DNA of 64,000 nt from Halorussus vallis (GCF_024138165.1 NZ_CP100000.1:1116001-1180000); one strand, 5' to 3'; counted from the stretch's first letter, positions 25,329 to 34,237 are shown. Program-made: numbers and translations. Notes: generated from the sequence alone by a model not told the origin.

Positions 25329-26594
25329 GTGCAGGGAATCGCCGACTCGTTGGCCGCCGCGCCGCTGAACCACCAGGTCGTTCGCGTCGCCCTAGCGGGT
25401 GCGCTGGGACTGTTCCTCGGTCTCGAGCGCGAGTGGTCGCACAAGCCCGCCGGCATCCGAACGTTCACGCTCATCAGCCTGCTCGGTGCGATATTCACCA
25501 TCCTCGACCGGGACGTGATGCTGCTGCTCGGTGGCCTGCTGGTCATCGTCCAGGGCATCCTGCTGGCGGTCCAGGGGCTGACCGCCGAGGACGAGGAGGA
25601 GGAGGGCCTGGCGCTCACGACATCGGTGTCGATGCTCGTTGCGTTCGGCGTCGGCGCGCTCGTCATGGAGGGCCACACCCTCGTCGGCGTCACCGTGGCG
25701 GTGCTGTCGTCGCTGCTGCTCGTGTTGAAACGCGAGCTACACAGCCTCGCGTGGGGGATGTCGCGCCAGGAACTCCGGTCGGCCGTGGAGTTCGCCATCC
25801 TCGCGTTCGTCATCTACCCGCTGTTGCCGAACGAGAAGCTCGCGTTCGGCATCGAACCGCGGGTCGTCTGGCTGATGGTGGTGACCGTCGCCGGCATCGG
25901 CATCGTCAACTACGCGGTCGTCGAATCCTACGGCGGCCGGGGCATCGCGGTCACGGGCTTCTTCGGCGGCCTGGCGTCCTCGACGGCGGTGGTCGGGACG
26001 ATGCTCGACCACGTCCGCCAGCGCCCGGAGGCCGCCTCCTACGGCGTGGCGGCCATCCTGTTGGCCGACGCCGCGATGGCAGTCCGGAACCTCGGCATCG
26101 CGCTGGCGTTTACGTTCGGTAGCGACGTCCCCCTCCTCTGGGGTGCGCTGCTCCCACTTGGCGCGGTCATCCTCGGGAGCGTCGCCATCGCGGCCTACAC
26201 CGCCGACTGGTCCCAGAACCTCGACATCGACCTCGAAAGTCCGTTCTCGCTTCGGAACGCCCTGGGCTTCGGCGCCATCTTCCTGCTGGTCATCGCGGGC
26301 GGCGCCTTCGCCCAGCAGCAGTTCGGTTCGGCGGGCTTCTACGTAAGTTCGCTGCTGTCGGGGCTGGTTTCGAGCGCGGGCACGACCTCCTCTGCGGTCC
26401 TGCTCTACCGGGGCGGAACCATCGACCAGCAGACCGCGGTCGTCGGCATCCTGCTGGCGACCGCCTCCTCCATCGCGGTGAAGGCGGCGCTCACCCTGTC
26501 GGCGTCGAATCGTCAGTTCTCCTACCGGGTCGCCGCGTGGAGCGTCGTGCTGTTAGCCGGGTCGGGCATCGCCGCGGTGCTCGCGGCGGTGTGA
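25329..26594 (+). CDS. MgtC/SapB-type membrane protein with DUF4010 domain
   Basis: A 421-aa protein. The N-terminal ~135 residues resemble MgtC: ALAGALGLFLGLEREWSHKP and AGIRTFTLISLLGAIFTIL. The remaining two thirds are the DUF4010 membrane domain, with FFGGLASSTAVVGTML and LLSGLVSSAGTTSSAVLLYR repeats. About 12 helices. Linked to Mg2+ or other ion homeostasis by family, not proven. The GTG at 25329 is chosen because ATATTTAG at 25293-25300 is a TATA box about 30 bp upstream; it is divergent from the AI-2E gene. Confidence 0.85.
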   Translation: MQGIADSLAAAPLNHQVVRVALAGALGLFLGLEREWSHKPAGIRTFTLISLLGAIFTILDRDVMLLLGGLLVIVQGILLAVQGLTAEDEEEEGLALTTSVSMLVAFGVGALVMEGHTLVGVTVAVLSSLLLVLKRELHSLAWGMSRQELRSAVEFAILAFVIYPLLPNEKLAFGIEPRVVWLMVVTVAGIGIVNYAVVESYGGRGIAVTGFFGGLASSTAVVGTMLDHVRQRPEAASYGVAAILLADAAMAVRNLGIALAFTFGSDVPLLWGALLPLGAVILGSVAIAAYTADWSQNLDIDLESPFSLRNALGFGAIFLLVIAGGAFAQQQFGSAGFYVSSLLSGLVSSAGTTSSAVLLYRGGTIDQQTAVVGILLATASSIAVKAALTLSASNRQFSYRVAAWSVVLLAGSGIAAVLAAV

Positions 26595-26640
26595 CGGCGA
26601 AGGGCGATGCTCGGAGAACCGAGGAGGACGGTACTACCGG

Positions 26641-26665
26641 GGTCCGGCGCGCCGCGCGCCGGACC
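26641..26665. repeat. Perfect 11-bp inverted repeat, 3-nt loop
   Basis: GGTCCGGCGCG, CCG, then the exact complement, 46 bp after the DUF4010 gene stop and about 110 bp before the aminotransferase start. Probably a transcript-end hairpin. Confidence 0.55.
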
Positions 26666-26718
26666 TCGGGCGCCGACGCCGACCGGGCGCTCGCAGGTAT
26701 TGCCCGAACCACAACGAA

Positions 26719-26727
26719 CGGTTTAAA
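26719..26727 (+). promoter_or_regulatory. TATA box of the class-III aminotransferase
   Basis: GGTTTAAAACG, 26-34 bp before the ATG at 26752, predicts a leaderless or near-leaderless mRNA. Confidence 0.55.
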
Positions 26728-26751
26728 ACGCGAGTTTACATATCGGAATTC

Positions 26752-28083
26752 ATGGACAGGGACACCGCGGAACCCACCGTGGAGGAGATGCCGGGGAAAC
26801 GAGCGCGAGAGTGGTCCGACTATCACCACCAGTTCTCCGCGCCGAGCACCTACGTCTACGACTTCGTCTGGGACTACCTCGAGGAGGCGGAGGGACCGTT
26901 CTGCAAGGACGTCGACGGCAACGTCCTCTTGGACTTCACCAGTTACGTCGCGGCCGCCCCGCTGGGGTACAACAACCCCAAGATTATGGACAAACTGGCC
27001 GAATTCGACGCGGTCGACCCGACCAAGATCGCGGGCCAGGACTTCTACGCCGCCGGGGGCTGGCCGCCCGAGGACCCCGAGTTCCCCGGTCCCAGCCAGT
27101 TGATGGACCGACTGACCGACCTCACCGACCATTACGACATGGACACCGTCTTCCTCTGTAACTCGGGCGCGGAGGCGGTCGAGAACGCCATCAAGATCTG
27201 CTACGCGAGCGGCGGCCACCGCGCGTTCACCTTCGACGGCGCGTTCCACGGCCGCACCCTCGGCGCGCTCTCGCTCAACCGCTCGAAGCGGGTCCACCGC
27301 CAGGGTTACCCCGAAATCGGCGGCGTCGTCTCGCTGCCGTACCCCTCGACCGCCGAGGAGTACGAGGACAAGTGGCGGACCGACGGGCCGGGCGGCAACG
27401 TGCTGGCCGACAAGTTCGACAGCAGTCGGGGCATCCTCGACCCCGAGGAGGTCGCCTACGTCATCCTCGAACCGGTCCAGGGCGAAGGTGGCTACCGAAC
27501 GCCCTACGACGGGTTCGTCGACGACCTCGCCGAAATCCGCGAGCAGTACGGCGTGAAGGTCATCAGCGACGAGATTCAGGCCGGACTCGGCCGGACCGGC
27601 GAGATGTGGGGCGTCGACCACCTCGACCTCGACCCCGACGTCATCACCGCCGCGAAGGGCCTGCGCGTCGGTGCGACCATCTCGCGGCGGGACGTCTTCC
27701 CCGAGGAGAAGGGCCGACTTTCCTCGACGTGGGGCGCGGGCGACGTCTTCGCCTCGCTCCAGGGCGCGCTCACCATCGACGCCATCGAAGAGTACGACCT
27801 GCTCGACAACGCCATCGAGCGCGGCCGCCAGATGACCGAACTCCTGGAGGACGCCGACCTCCCGAACGTCGAGGACGTCCGGGGTCGCGGCCTGATGCTC
27901 GCCGTGGAGTTCGACACCAAGGAACGCCGCGAGGCCGCGATGGAGGCCGCCAAGAAGCGCGGCCTGCTCACCCTCGGCTGCGGCTACAAGACGCTGCGCC
28001 TGCTCCCGCCGCTCGACGTGACCGAGCGCGAGATCGAGCTCGGCTTCTCGGTGTTCGCCGACGCCGTGGAAGACGTGGCGTAA
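26752..28083 (+). CDS. Class-III PLP aminotransferase
   Basis: A 443-aa PLP-dependent aminotransferase of the ornithine/4-aminobutyrate group. Motifs: FLCNSGAEAVENAIKICY, GAFHGRTLGALSLNRSK, EPVQGEGGYRTP, VISDEIQAGLGRTGEMWGV (PLP Asp), AAKGLRVGATI (PLP Lys) and RGLMLAVEF. Haloarchaeal relatives are labelled 4-aminobutyrate or acetylornithine aminotransferases, but no gab or arg genes are nearby so the amino donor is undecided. The ATG at 26752 sits behind a good TATA box. The first 30 residues (TVEEMPGKRAREWSDYHHQF) fit a class-III N-terminus. Confidence 0.88.
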   Translation: MDRDTAEPTVEEMPGKRAREWSDYHHQFSAPSTYVYDFVWDYLEEAEGPFCKDVDGNVLLDFTSYVAAAPLGYNNPKIMDKLAEFDAVDPTKIAGQDFYAAGGWPPEDPEFPGPSQLMDRLTDLTDHYDMDTVFLCNSGAEAVENAIKICYASGGHRAFTFDGAFHGRTLGALSLNRSKRVHRQGYPEIGGVVSLPYPSTAEEYEDKWRTDGPGGNVLADKFDSSRGILDPEEVAYVILEPVQGEGGYRTPYDGFVDDLAEIREQYGVKVISDEIQAGLGRTGEMWGVDHLDLDPDVITAAKGLRVGATISRRDVFPEEKGRLSSTWGAGDVFASLQGALTIDAIEEYDLLDNAIERGRQMTELLEDADLPNVEDVRGRGLMLAVEFDTKERREAAMEAAKKRGLLTLGCGYKTLRLLPPLDVTEREIELGFSVFADAVEDVA

Positions 28084-28428
28084 GGGAGGTCCCGCGACGA
28101 TTCGACCGCCGCACCGGGCGGTTCCTCGAATTTCACCGTCCGGCGAGACGGCGTGCGACGGACCACCTGAAGCGCTCGACCACCCCAACCACCGGGAGCG
28201 CCCGGTGAGACGAACTACCGGAAGCGCCCGGTGACACGGATACTTCGCATCGGCAGTAGCTAGCTTCTCGTGACTCACCTCGTGTCGAACGGTTCGGTCA
28301 CTTCCGTACTCTCGGAGCGTTCAGTCACCGCCACGCTCTCGAACGGTTCCGTCGCTCGCTCACCGCTCTCCGCAGAAACACCTCGGAACCCCAAGAGATT
28401 GATAAAAGGCCGGGACGACTCTCGGCGT
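28084..28428. other. Intergenic region with degenerate repeats
   Basis: Besides the tandem 26-mers it contains two similar GAACGGTTC(G/C)GTC blocks near 28289 and 28340. A TATA-like GATAAAAGG (28401-28409) precedes the next gene. No gene is supported. Confidence 0.4.
28188..28239. repeat. Imperfect 26-bp tandem repeat (two copies)
   Basis: Units 28188-28213 and 28214-28239 share ACC/ACTACCGG(G/A)AGCGCCCGGTGA and each contains a small dyad (ACCGGG...CCCGGT). They lie in the 345-bp gap between the aminotransferase and the next gene. Confidence 0.65.
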
Positions 28429-28881
28429 ATGCCCTACGAACTCAGCGACTCGCTCGCCGAGGACCCCTCGCCGGTCGCCCGACTGCTCTCCGTCGTCCGA
28501 ACCCCGTACGCCGGCGCGCTGGGCATCCTGACCGTCCTCGCGGTGGTCGCGCTTCCCCACCCGCTTCCCGACTACCCGACCGCGGCGTACGCCGCGGTCG
28601 GGGTCGCGGAGGGCGTCGGGTTGGCCGTCGCGGCCGAGAACCTGGTCTTCAGGCCGACGCGCCGGTTCGACCTCCGGCGGGCGGTCAGGAAGACGGCCGC
28701 CGTCGCGGCCGCGACGGCGGCGTTCGTCGGCGCCATGGTCGCGCTCGGCGTCGAACTCGGTATCCGGGACTGGACGTTGCTAGGCGGGTTCGCGGTGTCG
28801 GTGCCTGCGGCGCTGGCCGGCATCGACTACCTGAAGGCGCGCGTCCGGCGGAACCTCCGGGTACGCGAATCGTCGACGTAG
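28429..28881 (+). CDS. Hypothetical membrane protein (about four TM helices)
   Basis: A 150-aa protein with helices around AGALGILTVLAVVALPHPL, AAYAAVGVAEGVGLAVAA, TAAVAAATAAFVGAMVALGV and LLGGFAVSVPAALAGI, ending in a basic tail (KARVRRNLRVRESST). Family unknown. The ATG at 28429 is 20-28 bp after the TATA-like GATAAAAGG; the in-frame GTG start far upstream reads through repeat sequence and is not believed. Convergent with the GNAT gene. Confidence 0.65.
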   Translation: MPYELSDSLAEDPSPVARLLSVVRTPYAGALGILTVLAVVALPHPLPDYPTAAYAAVGVAEGVGLAVAAENLVFRPTRRFDLRRAVRKTAAVAAATAAFVGAMVALGVELGIRDWTLLGGFAVSVPAALAGIDYLKARVRRNLRVRESST

Positions 28882-28901
28882 CTCCGCGCGCCGAGCCGAC
28901 G

Positions 28902-29456
28902 TCAATCTCTTTCGCGCCACTCCTCGCGGAGAAGTCCGTACTGGACCATGTCGCGGTGTTCGCCGTCGACGAACATGTACTTGCGCCGCCGGCCCTCCTC
29001 GACGAATCCGAGCGACTCCAGCAGACCGCGCGACGCGTCGTTGAAGTCGTACGCCTCCGCGCCCACGGCGGGAGTGTCGTACTCCCGGAAGGCGTAGTCG
29101 ACCGCGAGCGAGACGGCCTCTGCGCCGTAGCCCTCGCCGTGAACGTCCGGAACGAGCCAGTAGCCGAGTTCGGGACGTTTGTAGTCGGCGTCGTCGACGT
29201 TCACCTGGCCGATTCGAGTCACGTCCTCCTCGGCGGGTCGGCCGGGACCGACGTCGTCGGCTTCGAGGCAGACGAGGAACCGGTCGTCGTCCGACTCCTC
29301 GCGGTGGCGCTCCAGTTCTGCTCGGCTCATCACCGGGTTGCCCATCGGGTAGCGAACGTCGGGGTTCGCCAGCGCGCGCTGGACGAACGAGTCGTCCTCG
29401 CTCTCGACCGTCCGGAGCGAGACTCGCTCGCCGCGCGCGACACGTGCTCCTGGCAT
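28902..29456 (-). CDS. GNAT acetyltransferase (RimJ/RimL type)
   Basis: A 184-aa N-acetyltransferase: VSLRTVESEDDSFVQRALAN at the start, acetyl-CoA strand and loop ELGYWLVPDVHGEGYGAEAV (R/Q-x-x-G-x-G/A variant), and AEAYDFNDASRGLLESLGFV near the C-terminus. RimJ/RimL-type enzymes acetylate protein N-termini or small molecules; this one's substrate is unknown. The ATG at 29456 precedes the conserved domain. Confidence 0.85.
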   Translation of the reverse strand: MPGARVARGERVSLRTVESEDDSFVQRALANPDVRYPMGNPVMSRAELERHREESDDDRFLVCLEADDVGPGRPAEEDVTRIGQVNVDDADYKRPELGYWLVPDVHGEGYGAEAVSLAVDYAFREYDTPAVGAEAYDFNDASRGLLESLGFVEEGRRRKYMFVDGEHRDMVQYGLLREEWRERD

Positions 29457-29597
29457 CGTCGTAGTCGGAGTGTGGGCGGACTCGACAAGACGTTTTCCCC
29501 CGAGCCGCCGGAGCGTTCTGGCGAACGGCCGACGGGGTGCTCCGGCGGTATCTCCGGTAGCGTGACCCTTTAGTCGGCGCGCGACTCCCCTCACGGT

Positions 29598-30794
29598 ATG
29601 AGTCAACTCGCGGCACGCGAACCCGAGGTGCGGAGCTTCGAGGCGACCGTCGCCGACATCGACGGCCGCGCGGTCACCCTGGACGAGTCGTACTTCTACG
29701 CCGAGAGCGGCGGGCAACCCGCCGACCGCGGCAACCTCGGCGGCGTGGCGGTCGAGCACGTCGAGAAGGGCGACGACGGCGAGGTCGTCCACCACCTCGC
29801 CGCCGACCCCGACTTCGAGGCGGGCGAGACGGTCCGGGCGCAAATCGACGACGACTTCCGAACTTACACGATGCGGGCCCACACCGCCAGCCACGTCCTC
29901 TACGGAGCGGGGCGGAAGCTCCTGGACGACCTCGGCTACGGCGGGTTCGGCATCGACGAGCGGAAGGTCCGGGTCGACTTCACCACCACGACCGACATCG
30001 ACGACGAGACGCTCGTGGAACTCGAACGCCTCGTCAACCGGGCGGTCTGGGACTCGCTGGACGTGACCTGGGAGGACGTTTCCGAGCAGGAAGCCCGCGA
30101 GCGCGAGGAGGTCGCGTTCAACACCAAGACCGAGGAGGGCGTGATGAGCGAGTCCGACGCGGTCCGAGTCGTCACCGTCGACGACTGGGACTGGGCGGCC
30201 TGCGGGGGAACTCATGTCTCGAACACCAGCGAAATCGGCCCCGTGACGGTTCTGGACCGCTCGAACCCCGGCGAGGGGATGACCCGCGTCGAGTTCGCGG
30301 TCGGCCCGGCGGCCATCCGTCGGCGGGCCGCCGACGCCAGAGCCGCCCGCGAGGCTGCCAGAACGCTCGACGTGGGCGTGGCCGACCTTCCCGAGGCCGC
30401 CGACCGCGTCAGCGCCGACGTCGAGGAACTCCAGTCGGACCTCGCCGACGCCAAGGAGGAGGTGCTCGCGGCCCGCCTCGCCGACCTGGGCGACGACCCC
30501 GTCGAACGCGACGGCGGCGAGTGGTTGGTCGGAACCGTCTTGGGGTTCGGGCCGAACGAGGTCGCCGACCGCGCCAGAGAACTCGCTGGCGACGCGGCCG
30601 ACGCGGTGGTGCTGGCCGGCGAGGACGGTGCGACCTTCGTGGTCGCCGCTACGTCTGGGACGCCCGAGGCGGGCGAGGTCGTCGACGAGGTGACCGACGC
30701 CTTCGGCGGTGGCGGCGGCGGGTCCCCGACGTTCGCCCAAGGTGGGGGCCTGAACGCCGCGCCGGAGGAGGTCGTGGCTTTCTTGCGAGAGTAG
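29598..30794 (+). CDS. Alanyl-tRNA editing protein (AlaX-L/DHHA1 type)
   Basis: A 398-aa trans-editing hydrolase that clears mischarged tRNA-Ala. The N-terminal beta barrel resembles AlaRS (YFYAESGGQPADRGNLGG). The zinc/active-site motifs are AHTASHVL (HxxxH, about residue 95) and ACGGTHVSN (CxxxH, about 201). A helical linker (DRVSADVEELQSDLADAKEE) leads to a C-terminal DHHA1-like domain ending GGGGGGSPTFAQGGGLNAAP. With the DHHA1 domain it is an AlaX-L form. Ser or Gly specificity is not evident. The ATG at 29598 fits the family. Confidence 0.9.
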   Translation: MSQLAAREPEVRSFEATVADIDGRAVTLDESYFYAESGGQPADRGNLGGVAVEHVEKGDDGEVVHHLAADPDFEAGETVRAQIDDDFRTYTMRAHTASHVLYGAGRKLLDDLGYGGFGIDERKVRVDFTTTTDIDDETLVELERLVNRAVWDSLDVTWEDVSEQEAREREEVAFNTKTEEGVMSESDAVRVVTVDDWDWAACGGTHVSNTSEIGPVTVLDRSNPGEGMTRVEFAVGPAAIRRRAADARAAREAARTLDVGVADLPEAADRVSADVEELQSDLADAKEEVLAARLADLGDDPVERDGGEWLVGTVLGFGPNEVADRARELAGDAADAVVLAGEDGATFVVAATSGTPEAGEVVDEVTDAFGGGGGGSPTFAQGGGLNAAPEEVVAFLRE

Positions 30795-31339
30795 AGGGTC
30801 TGTAGTTTCTGCGTTTTCGACGAACTACTGGAACCGACAACGATCAAAGCGATAACCGCCTCAAAATCCCCCGTCCTCTCACTACTCGCGACAGCACCGA
30901 CAGCGAGGGAGAACGTCTCGAAAGCCCCACCCTGTCGGTTGCTTGACCGAGCGTTTCCGATAGATTGGCACGTCGGCCGTTCCTGTCCGAATTCAACCTC
31001 CGGCGCGCGCAGGCGCGACCTCGTGTCGCGCCCTTCCGTGCGAGGGATGACTGAGCGCCTGGAAGGCGCGAAGGAGTCGGTTGGGGAGGTGTGTGGCCTG
31101 CGTCTGCGCGAGCGGAGCGAGTGCAGGCTCGTCGGACCTTCGGTCCGACGGCGGTCGCGGTGCGGTTCCTCATTTGTGGAGTGTAAGTGGCGGTCGCAGT
31201 CGCAGTCGCGTTCTCATCGTCATTGCGCGAGTGACGGCCACAGTCGCAACCATACGAACGATTTCCGCAAACGGTACCCCCACCGCCGAACCCGAAAGAG
31301 GCAACTTTTTCCACCCAGTCGCCGAATTTCCGGGCAAGC
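30795..31339. other. 545-bp intergenic region carrying a dispersed element
   Basis: It holds a structured dispersed element (31002-31200, listed separately), a GAAAGCCCC-containing motif at 30916-30941 shared with two other intergenic regions, and a TATA-like AACTTTTTCC at 31302-31311 for the acyl-CoA dehydrogenase. No ORF has protein-like composition. Confidence 0.5.
31002..31200 (+). repeat. Dispersed structured intergenic element, copy A
   Basis: It starts GGCGCGCGC and contains hairpin 1 (31012-31032, 8-bp stem, CTCGT loop), a linker with GCGAGGGATGACTGAG, hairpin 2 (31055-31069, 6-bp stem, GGA loop), then GAAGGAGTCGGTTGGGGAGG and GTGTGTGGC. It has an extra segment with an 8-bp hairpin (31131-31149) absent from copy C, then the shared GGTGCGGTT. 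Copy C at 43730 shares order, linkers and both hairpins, with a compensatory C-G to T-A change in hairpin 1. It lies upstream of the acyl-CoA dehydrogenase. Confidence 0.7.
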
Positions 31340-32467
31340 ATGAACCTCTCCGACGAGCAGCGAGCCATTCGGGACGTGGTCCGGGAGTTCGCCGTCAACG
31401 AGATTCGGCCGACCGCCGAGGACGCCGACCGCGAGCAGTCGTTCCCCGAGGAGGTGTGGGACGGCCTCGCCGAACTCGACATGACCAGCCTCACGGTGCC
31501 CGAGGAGTACGGCGGCCTCGACGTCGACCGACTGACTTACAGCATCGTCAACGAGGAGGTCGCCTACGGGATGCTCTCCGTGGCGACCGCGATGTCGGTC
31601 CACTCGCTGGCGACCTCCTGCATCGCGGAGTTCGGCGACGACGACCAGAAGGAGCGCTGGCTCCCCGACATGGCCGAGGGTCGGCCGGTCGGCGCGTTCG
31701 CGCTCTCGGAACCCCAGGCCGGGTCGAACCCCGCCGAGATGACCACCGAGGCCCGCCGGGAGGGCGACGAGTACGTGATAAACGGCAAGAAGCAGTGGAT
31801 CACCAACGGCCAGCGCGCCGGCGTCGTGGTGCTGTTCGCCAAGACCGACCGCGAGGACCCCCGCTCCATCACCCAGTTCGTCGTCCCGAAGGACGTCGAT
31901 GGATTGGAGGTCGGCAAGAAGGAGGCCAAACTCGGCCTGCGCGCGAGCGACACTACCTCGCTCATCTTCGACGACGTGCGCATCCCCGTCGAGAACCGCC
32001 TCACCGAGGAGGGCAAGGGACTTTCGGCGGCGTTCCACATCCTGACCGGCGGGCGCATCGGCATCGCCTCCCAGTCGGTGGGCCTCGCCCAGTCGGCGCT
32101 CGACGAGGCCCTGGCGTACGCCCAGGACCGCGAGCAGTTCGACAAGCCCATCTCGGAGATCCAGACCATCCGGCACAAACTCGCCGACATGCAGACCCAG
32201 ACCCAGGCCGCCCGCCTGCTGACCCGCGACGCCGCTCGGAAGGACGACGAGGGCGGTGACGTCGAACTCGCCGCGAGCACCGCGAAGTACTTCGCCAGCG
32301 AGGCCGCGGTCGACGTGACCAACGAGGCGGTCCAGATCCACGGCGGCTACGGCTACACCACCGACTTCGACGTCGAGCGGATGTACCGCGACTCGAAGAT
32401 CACCACCATCTACGAGGGGACCAGCGAGATACAGAAGAAGGTCATCGCGCGGAACCTGTTGGAGTAG
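31340..32467 (+). CDS. Acyl-CoA dehydrogenase
   Basis: A 375-aa FAD enzyme introducing a trans-2 double bond into acyl-CoA, passing electrons to ETF. Motifs: FALSEPQAGSNPAEMTTEAR (FAD/substrate loop), QWITNGQRAGVVVLFAKTD, LAQSALDEALAYAQDREQFD, QIHGGYGYTTDFDVERMYRD and the catalytic-Glu ending YEGTSEIQKKVIARNLL. Short-chain type by length. The ATG at 31340 gives MNLSDEQRAIRDVVREFA; a TATA-like block lies about 30 bp upstream. No ETF or thiolase genes adjoin. Confidence 0.93.
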   Translation: MNLSDEQRAIRDVVREFAVNEIRPTAEDADREQSFPEEVWDGLAELDMTSLTVPEEYGGLDVDRLTYSIVNEEVAYGMLSVATAMSVHSLATSCIAEFGDDDQKERWLPDMAEGRPVGAFALSEPQAGSNPAEMTTEARREGDEYVINGKKQWITNGQRAGVVVLFAKTDREDPRSITQFVVPKDVDGLEVGKKEAKLGLRASDTTSLIFDDVRIPVENRLTEEGKGLSAAFHILTGGRIGIASQSVGLAQSALDEALAYAQDREQFDKPISEIQTIRHKLADMQTQTQAARLLTRDAARKDDEGGDVELAASTAKYFASEAAVDVTNEAVQIHGGYGYTTDFDVERMYRDSKITTIYEGTSEIQKKVIARNLLE

Positions 32468-32518
32468 TTCGATTTATCACCACGTTTATCTCAGCCGCCC
32501 GAATAGAAGCGACCAGCG

Positions 32519-32923
32519 ATGGCCGTATCCGAATCCGCGAGACTCGTCGCGTTCGACGCCGATTCGGCGCTCGCGGCGGTCCGCGAGGTGACCGACGACG
32601 CGGTCCTGCTATCTGTCGAGTACACGCCCGAGGAGTTCCACGTCCTCCACGCCGACGAGGTGACCCTCTCGCTGTACGCCGACCGCGAGGCGATGGAAGA
32701 CCACTTCTCGGAGGTCCACTCGTACGTTCACGTCGACTTCACCGAGAAGGGACTGTTCGAGGAACTGTTCCGGGGCGCGGGCGAGGTCCGCTCGTTCGTC
32801 ACCGTGATGGAGCACGTGATTTTGGTTCGGGTGCTGGTCGACGGCGAGGGCATCTTCTTCACGCTCGCGCCGGACGCCGACGTCACCGCCACGGTGGAAG
32901 CCGTCGAGGCCGAACTCCGGTGA
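32519..32923 (+). CDS. Uncharacterised haloarchaeal 134-aa protein
   Basis: An acidic soluble protein: SALAAVREVTDDAVLLSVEY, HVLHADEVTLSLYADREAM, FEELFRGAGEVRSFVTVM, then EGIFFTLAPDADVTATVEAV. The alternating strands and final helix suggest an alpha/beta sensor-like fold. Its layout resembles the protein at 51713, and both may belong to one haloarchaeal family, but I cannot confirm. GTTTATC at 32483-32489 is a TATA box about 30 bp before the ATG. Confidence 0.65.
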   Translation: MAVSESARLVAFDADSALAAVREVTDDAVLLSVEYTPEEFHVLHADEVTLSLYADREAMEDHFSEVHSYVHVDFTEKGLFEELFRGAGEVRSFVTVMEHVILVRVLVDGEGIFFTLAPDADVTATVEAVEAELR

Positions 32924-32966
32924 GGCCACCGACACGCCTAATTTGGCGCTCCGCATACCGCCGAGC

Positions 32967-33545
32967 GTGACCCGAGACGACGCCGCCGGAGGCGACGCCG
33001 CAACGACGCCGAACTCGACGACCGCAGACGATTCTCTCGCGGCCGTGGTGTACGACCTCGACGGGACCGTGGTCCGCCTCGCGGTCGACTGGAACGACGT
33101 CGAGCGTAGACTGGCCGCGCTGCTTGACGAGGAGGGCGTGGACGCCGGCCCGCTGGACGCGTGGGAGTTGCTGAGTGCCGCCGAGGAGGCCGGCGTCGGC
33201 GACGAGGCCGACGAACTCATCGCCGCCGCGGAGCGGGACGGCGCGCGGGCCTCCGAGCGCCTCCCGTTGGCCGACGAACTGCTCGCCCGCGAGGTGCCGG
33301 TCGGCGTCTGCTCGCTCAACCACGAGGACGCGGTCCACATCGCGCTCCAAGAACACGGCCTCACCGGCGCGGTCGACAGCGTCGTCGGCCGGGGAACCGT
33401 CCCCGAGCGGAAACCCCACCCGCGGGCGCTACTGGCGGCGGTCGAGGAACTCGGCGTCGACCCCCAGGACGTGCTCTTCGTCGGCGATTCGGCGAGTGAC
33501 GAGGAGACGGCCGACCGGGCGGGAACGCGGTTCGAGTGGGTCTGA
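32967..33545 (+). CDS. HAD-superfamily hydrolase
   Basis: A 192-aa phosphatase-type HAD protein. Motif I is YDLDGTVVRL (nucleophile Asp, about residue 31), motif II VGVCSLNHED, motif III Lys in PERKPHPRALLAA and motif IV VGDSASDEETA. The small helical cap between motifs I and II indicates the phosphoglycolate phosphatase/beta-phosphoglucomutase subfamily. Substrate unknown. A GTG start at 32967 is used; the first 25 residues (GGDAATTPNSTTADDS) are a low-complexity extension. A 16-bp hairpin follows the stop directly. Confidence 0.87.
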   Translation: MTRDDAAGGDAATTPNSTTADDSLAAVVYDLDGTVVRLAVDWNDVERRLAALLDEEGVDAGPLDAWELLSAAEEAGVGDEADELIAAAERDGARASERLPLADELLAREVPVGVCSLNHEDAVHIALQEHGLTGAVDSVVGRGTVPERKPHPRALLAAVEELGVDPQDVLFVGDSASDEETADRAGTRFEWV

Positions 33546-33546
33546 G

Positions 33547-33584
33547 CGCCCGCACGGCCGACTCGCGGGTCGGCCGTGCGGGCG
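33547..33584. repeat. Perfect 16-bp inverted repeat, 6-nt loop
   Basis: CGCCCGCACGGCCGAC, TCGCGG, then the exact complement, beginning two bases past the HAD stop codon and before the convergent small membrane gene. Terminator-like without T tract. Confidence 0.75.
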
Positions 33585-33620
33585 AACGCCGACTCCGTTC
33601 GTCCGACGCGTTTTCGACGC

Positions 33621-33794
33621 CTACCGCAGACCCAGCACCGTCCCGAACGTCCCCACGAACAGCGCGAGGAACATGATGGGAATCCCCAGGTCGAACAGGC
33701 CGCCCCACGACTCCTGGACCGCCGCGGAGAGTTCCAGCACGCCGCCGAAGAGCATGAGGAGCAGTGCGAAGCGTTGGAGGGCGCCGGCGTCCAT
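33621..33794 (-). CDS. 57-aa two-TM membrane protein
   Basis: MDAGALQRFALLLMLFGGVL begins a protein of two hydrophobic helices (RFALLLMLFGGVLELSAAV; IPIMFLALFVGTFGTVLGL) joined by a short polar loop. Family unknown. The ATG at 33794 is preferred over the longer frame; AT-rich ACTAAACCGTTTCGTTTTAA lies just upstream. Convergent with the HAD hydrolase. Confidence 0.6.
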   Translation of the reverse strand: MDAGALQRFALLLMLFGGVLELSAAVQESWGGLFDLGIPIMFLALFVGTFGTVLGLR

Positions 33795-33884
33795 CGTTAC
33801 GGTTGAAGTTCCTGACGGCGAACTAAACCGTTTCGTTTTAACTCGCCAACAGGAATTCGGGCGAGCGCACACCGCTCCGCTTCG

Positions 33885-34127
33885 CTACTCCGCCTGGTGG
33901 CGACGCGCGTAGAGGAACACCGAGACGGCGACGACGAACCAGACGAGCGCGCCGACCCGCACCGCGAACGAAACCCGCGACTCCCAGGTCGGGAGCGGGA
34001 CGCCCGTGGCCCACGCTATCGCGGCGACGACGGGCGCGCCGACGAGGATGGTGACGACGAACGTGACCTGCATCACCCACCCGTAGTCGACGCCCTCGGG
34101 GTCGTGCGTCTCGACCGGCTGTGGCAC
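33885..34127 (-). CDS. 80-aa two-TM membrane protein (DUF5822-like)
   Basis: The N-terminus VPQPVETHDPEGVDYGWVMQ is followed by helices VTFVVTILVGAPVVAAIAWA and VGALVWFVVAVSVFLYA and ends in RRHQAE. From memory it resembles haloarchaeal DUF5822 proteins; function unknown. The GTG at 34127 is preferred to an upstream ATG, because the region before it is not protein-like and contains the intergenic GCTTAAGCC TATA candidate. Divergent from panB. Confidence 0.6.
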   Translation of the reverse strand: MPQPVETHDPEGVDYGWVMQVTFVVTILVGAPVVAAIAWATGVPLPTWESRVSFAVRVGALVWFVVAVSVFLYARRHQAE

Positions 34128-34237
34128 GTCTCGAAGGGTGGCCCCGCGGGGCTTAAGCCTTGTAGATTCGACGTGCGTCGAACGTTGGTGCGTCGAAAAC
34201 CGAACACGTTTACTTGCCCGCGGGACCGAACTATCGT

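Noticed and set aside
28188-28239. Possible CRISPR-like repeat
   Set aside because: Only two adjacent units with no spacers; no cas genes in the window.
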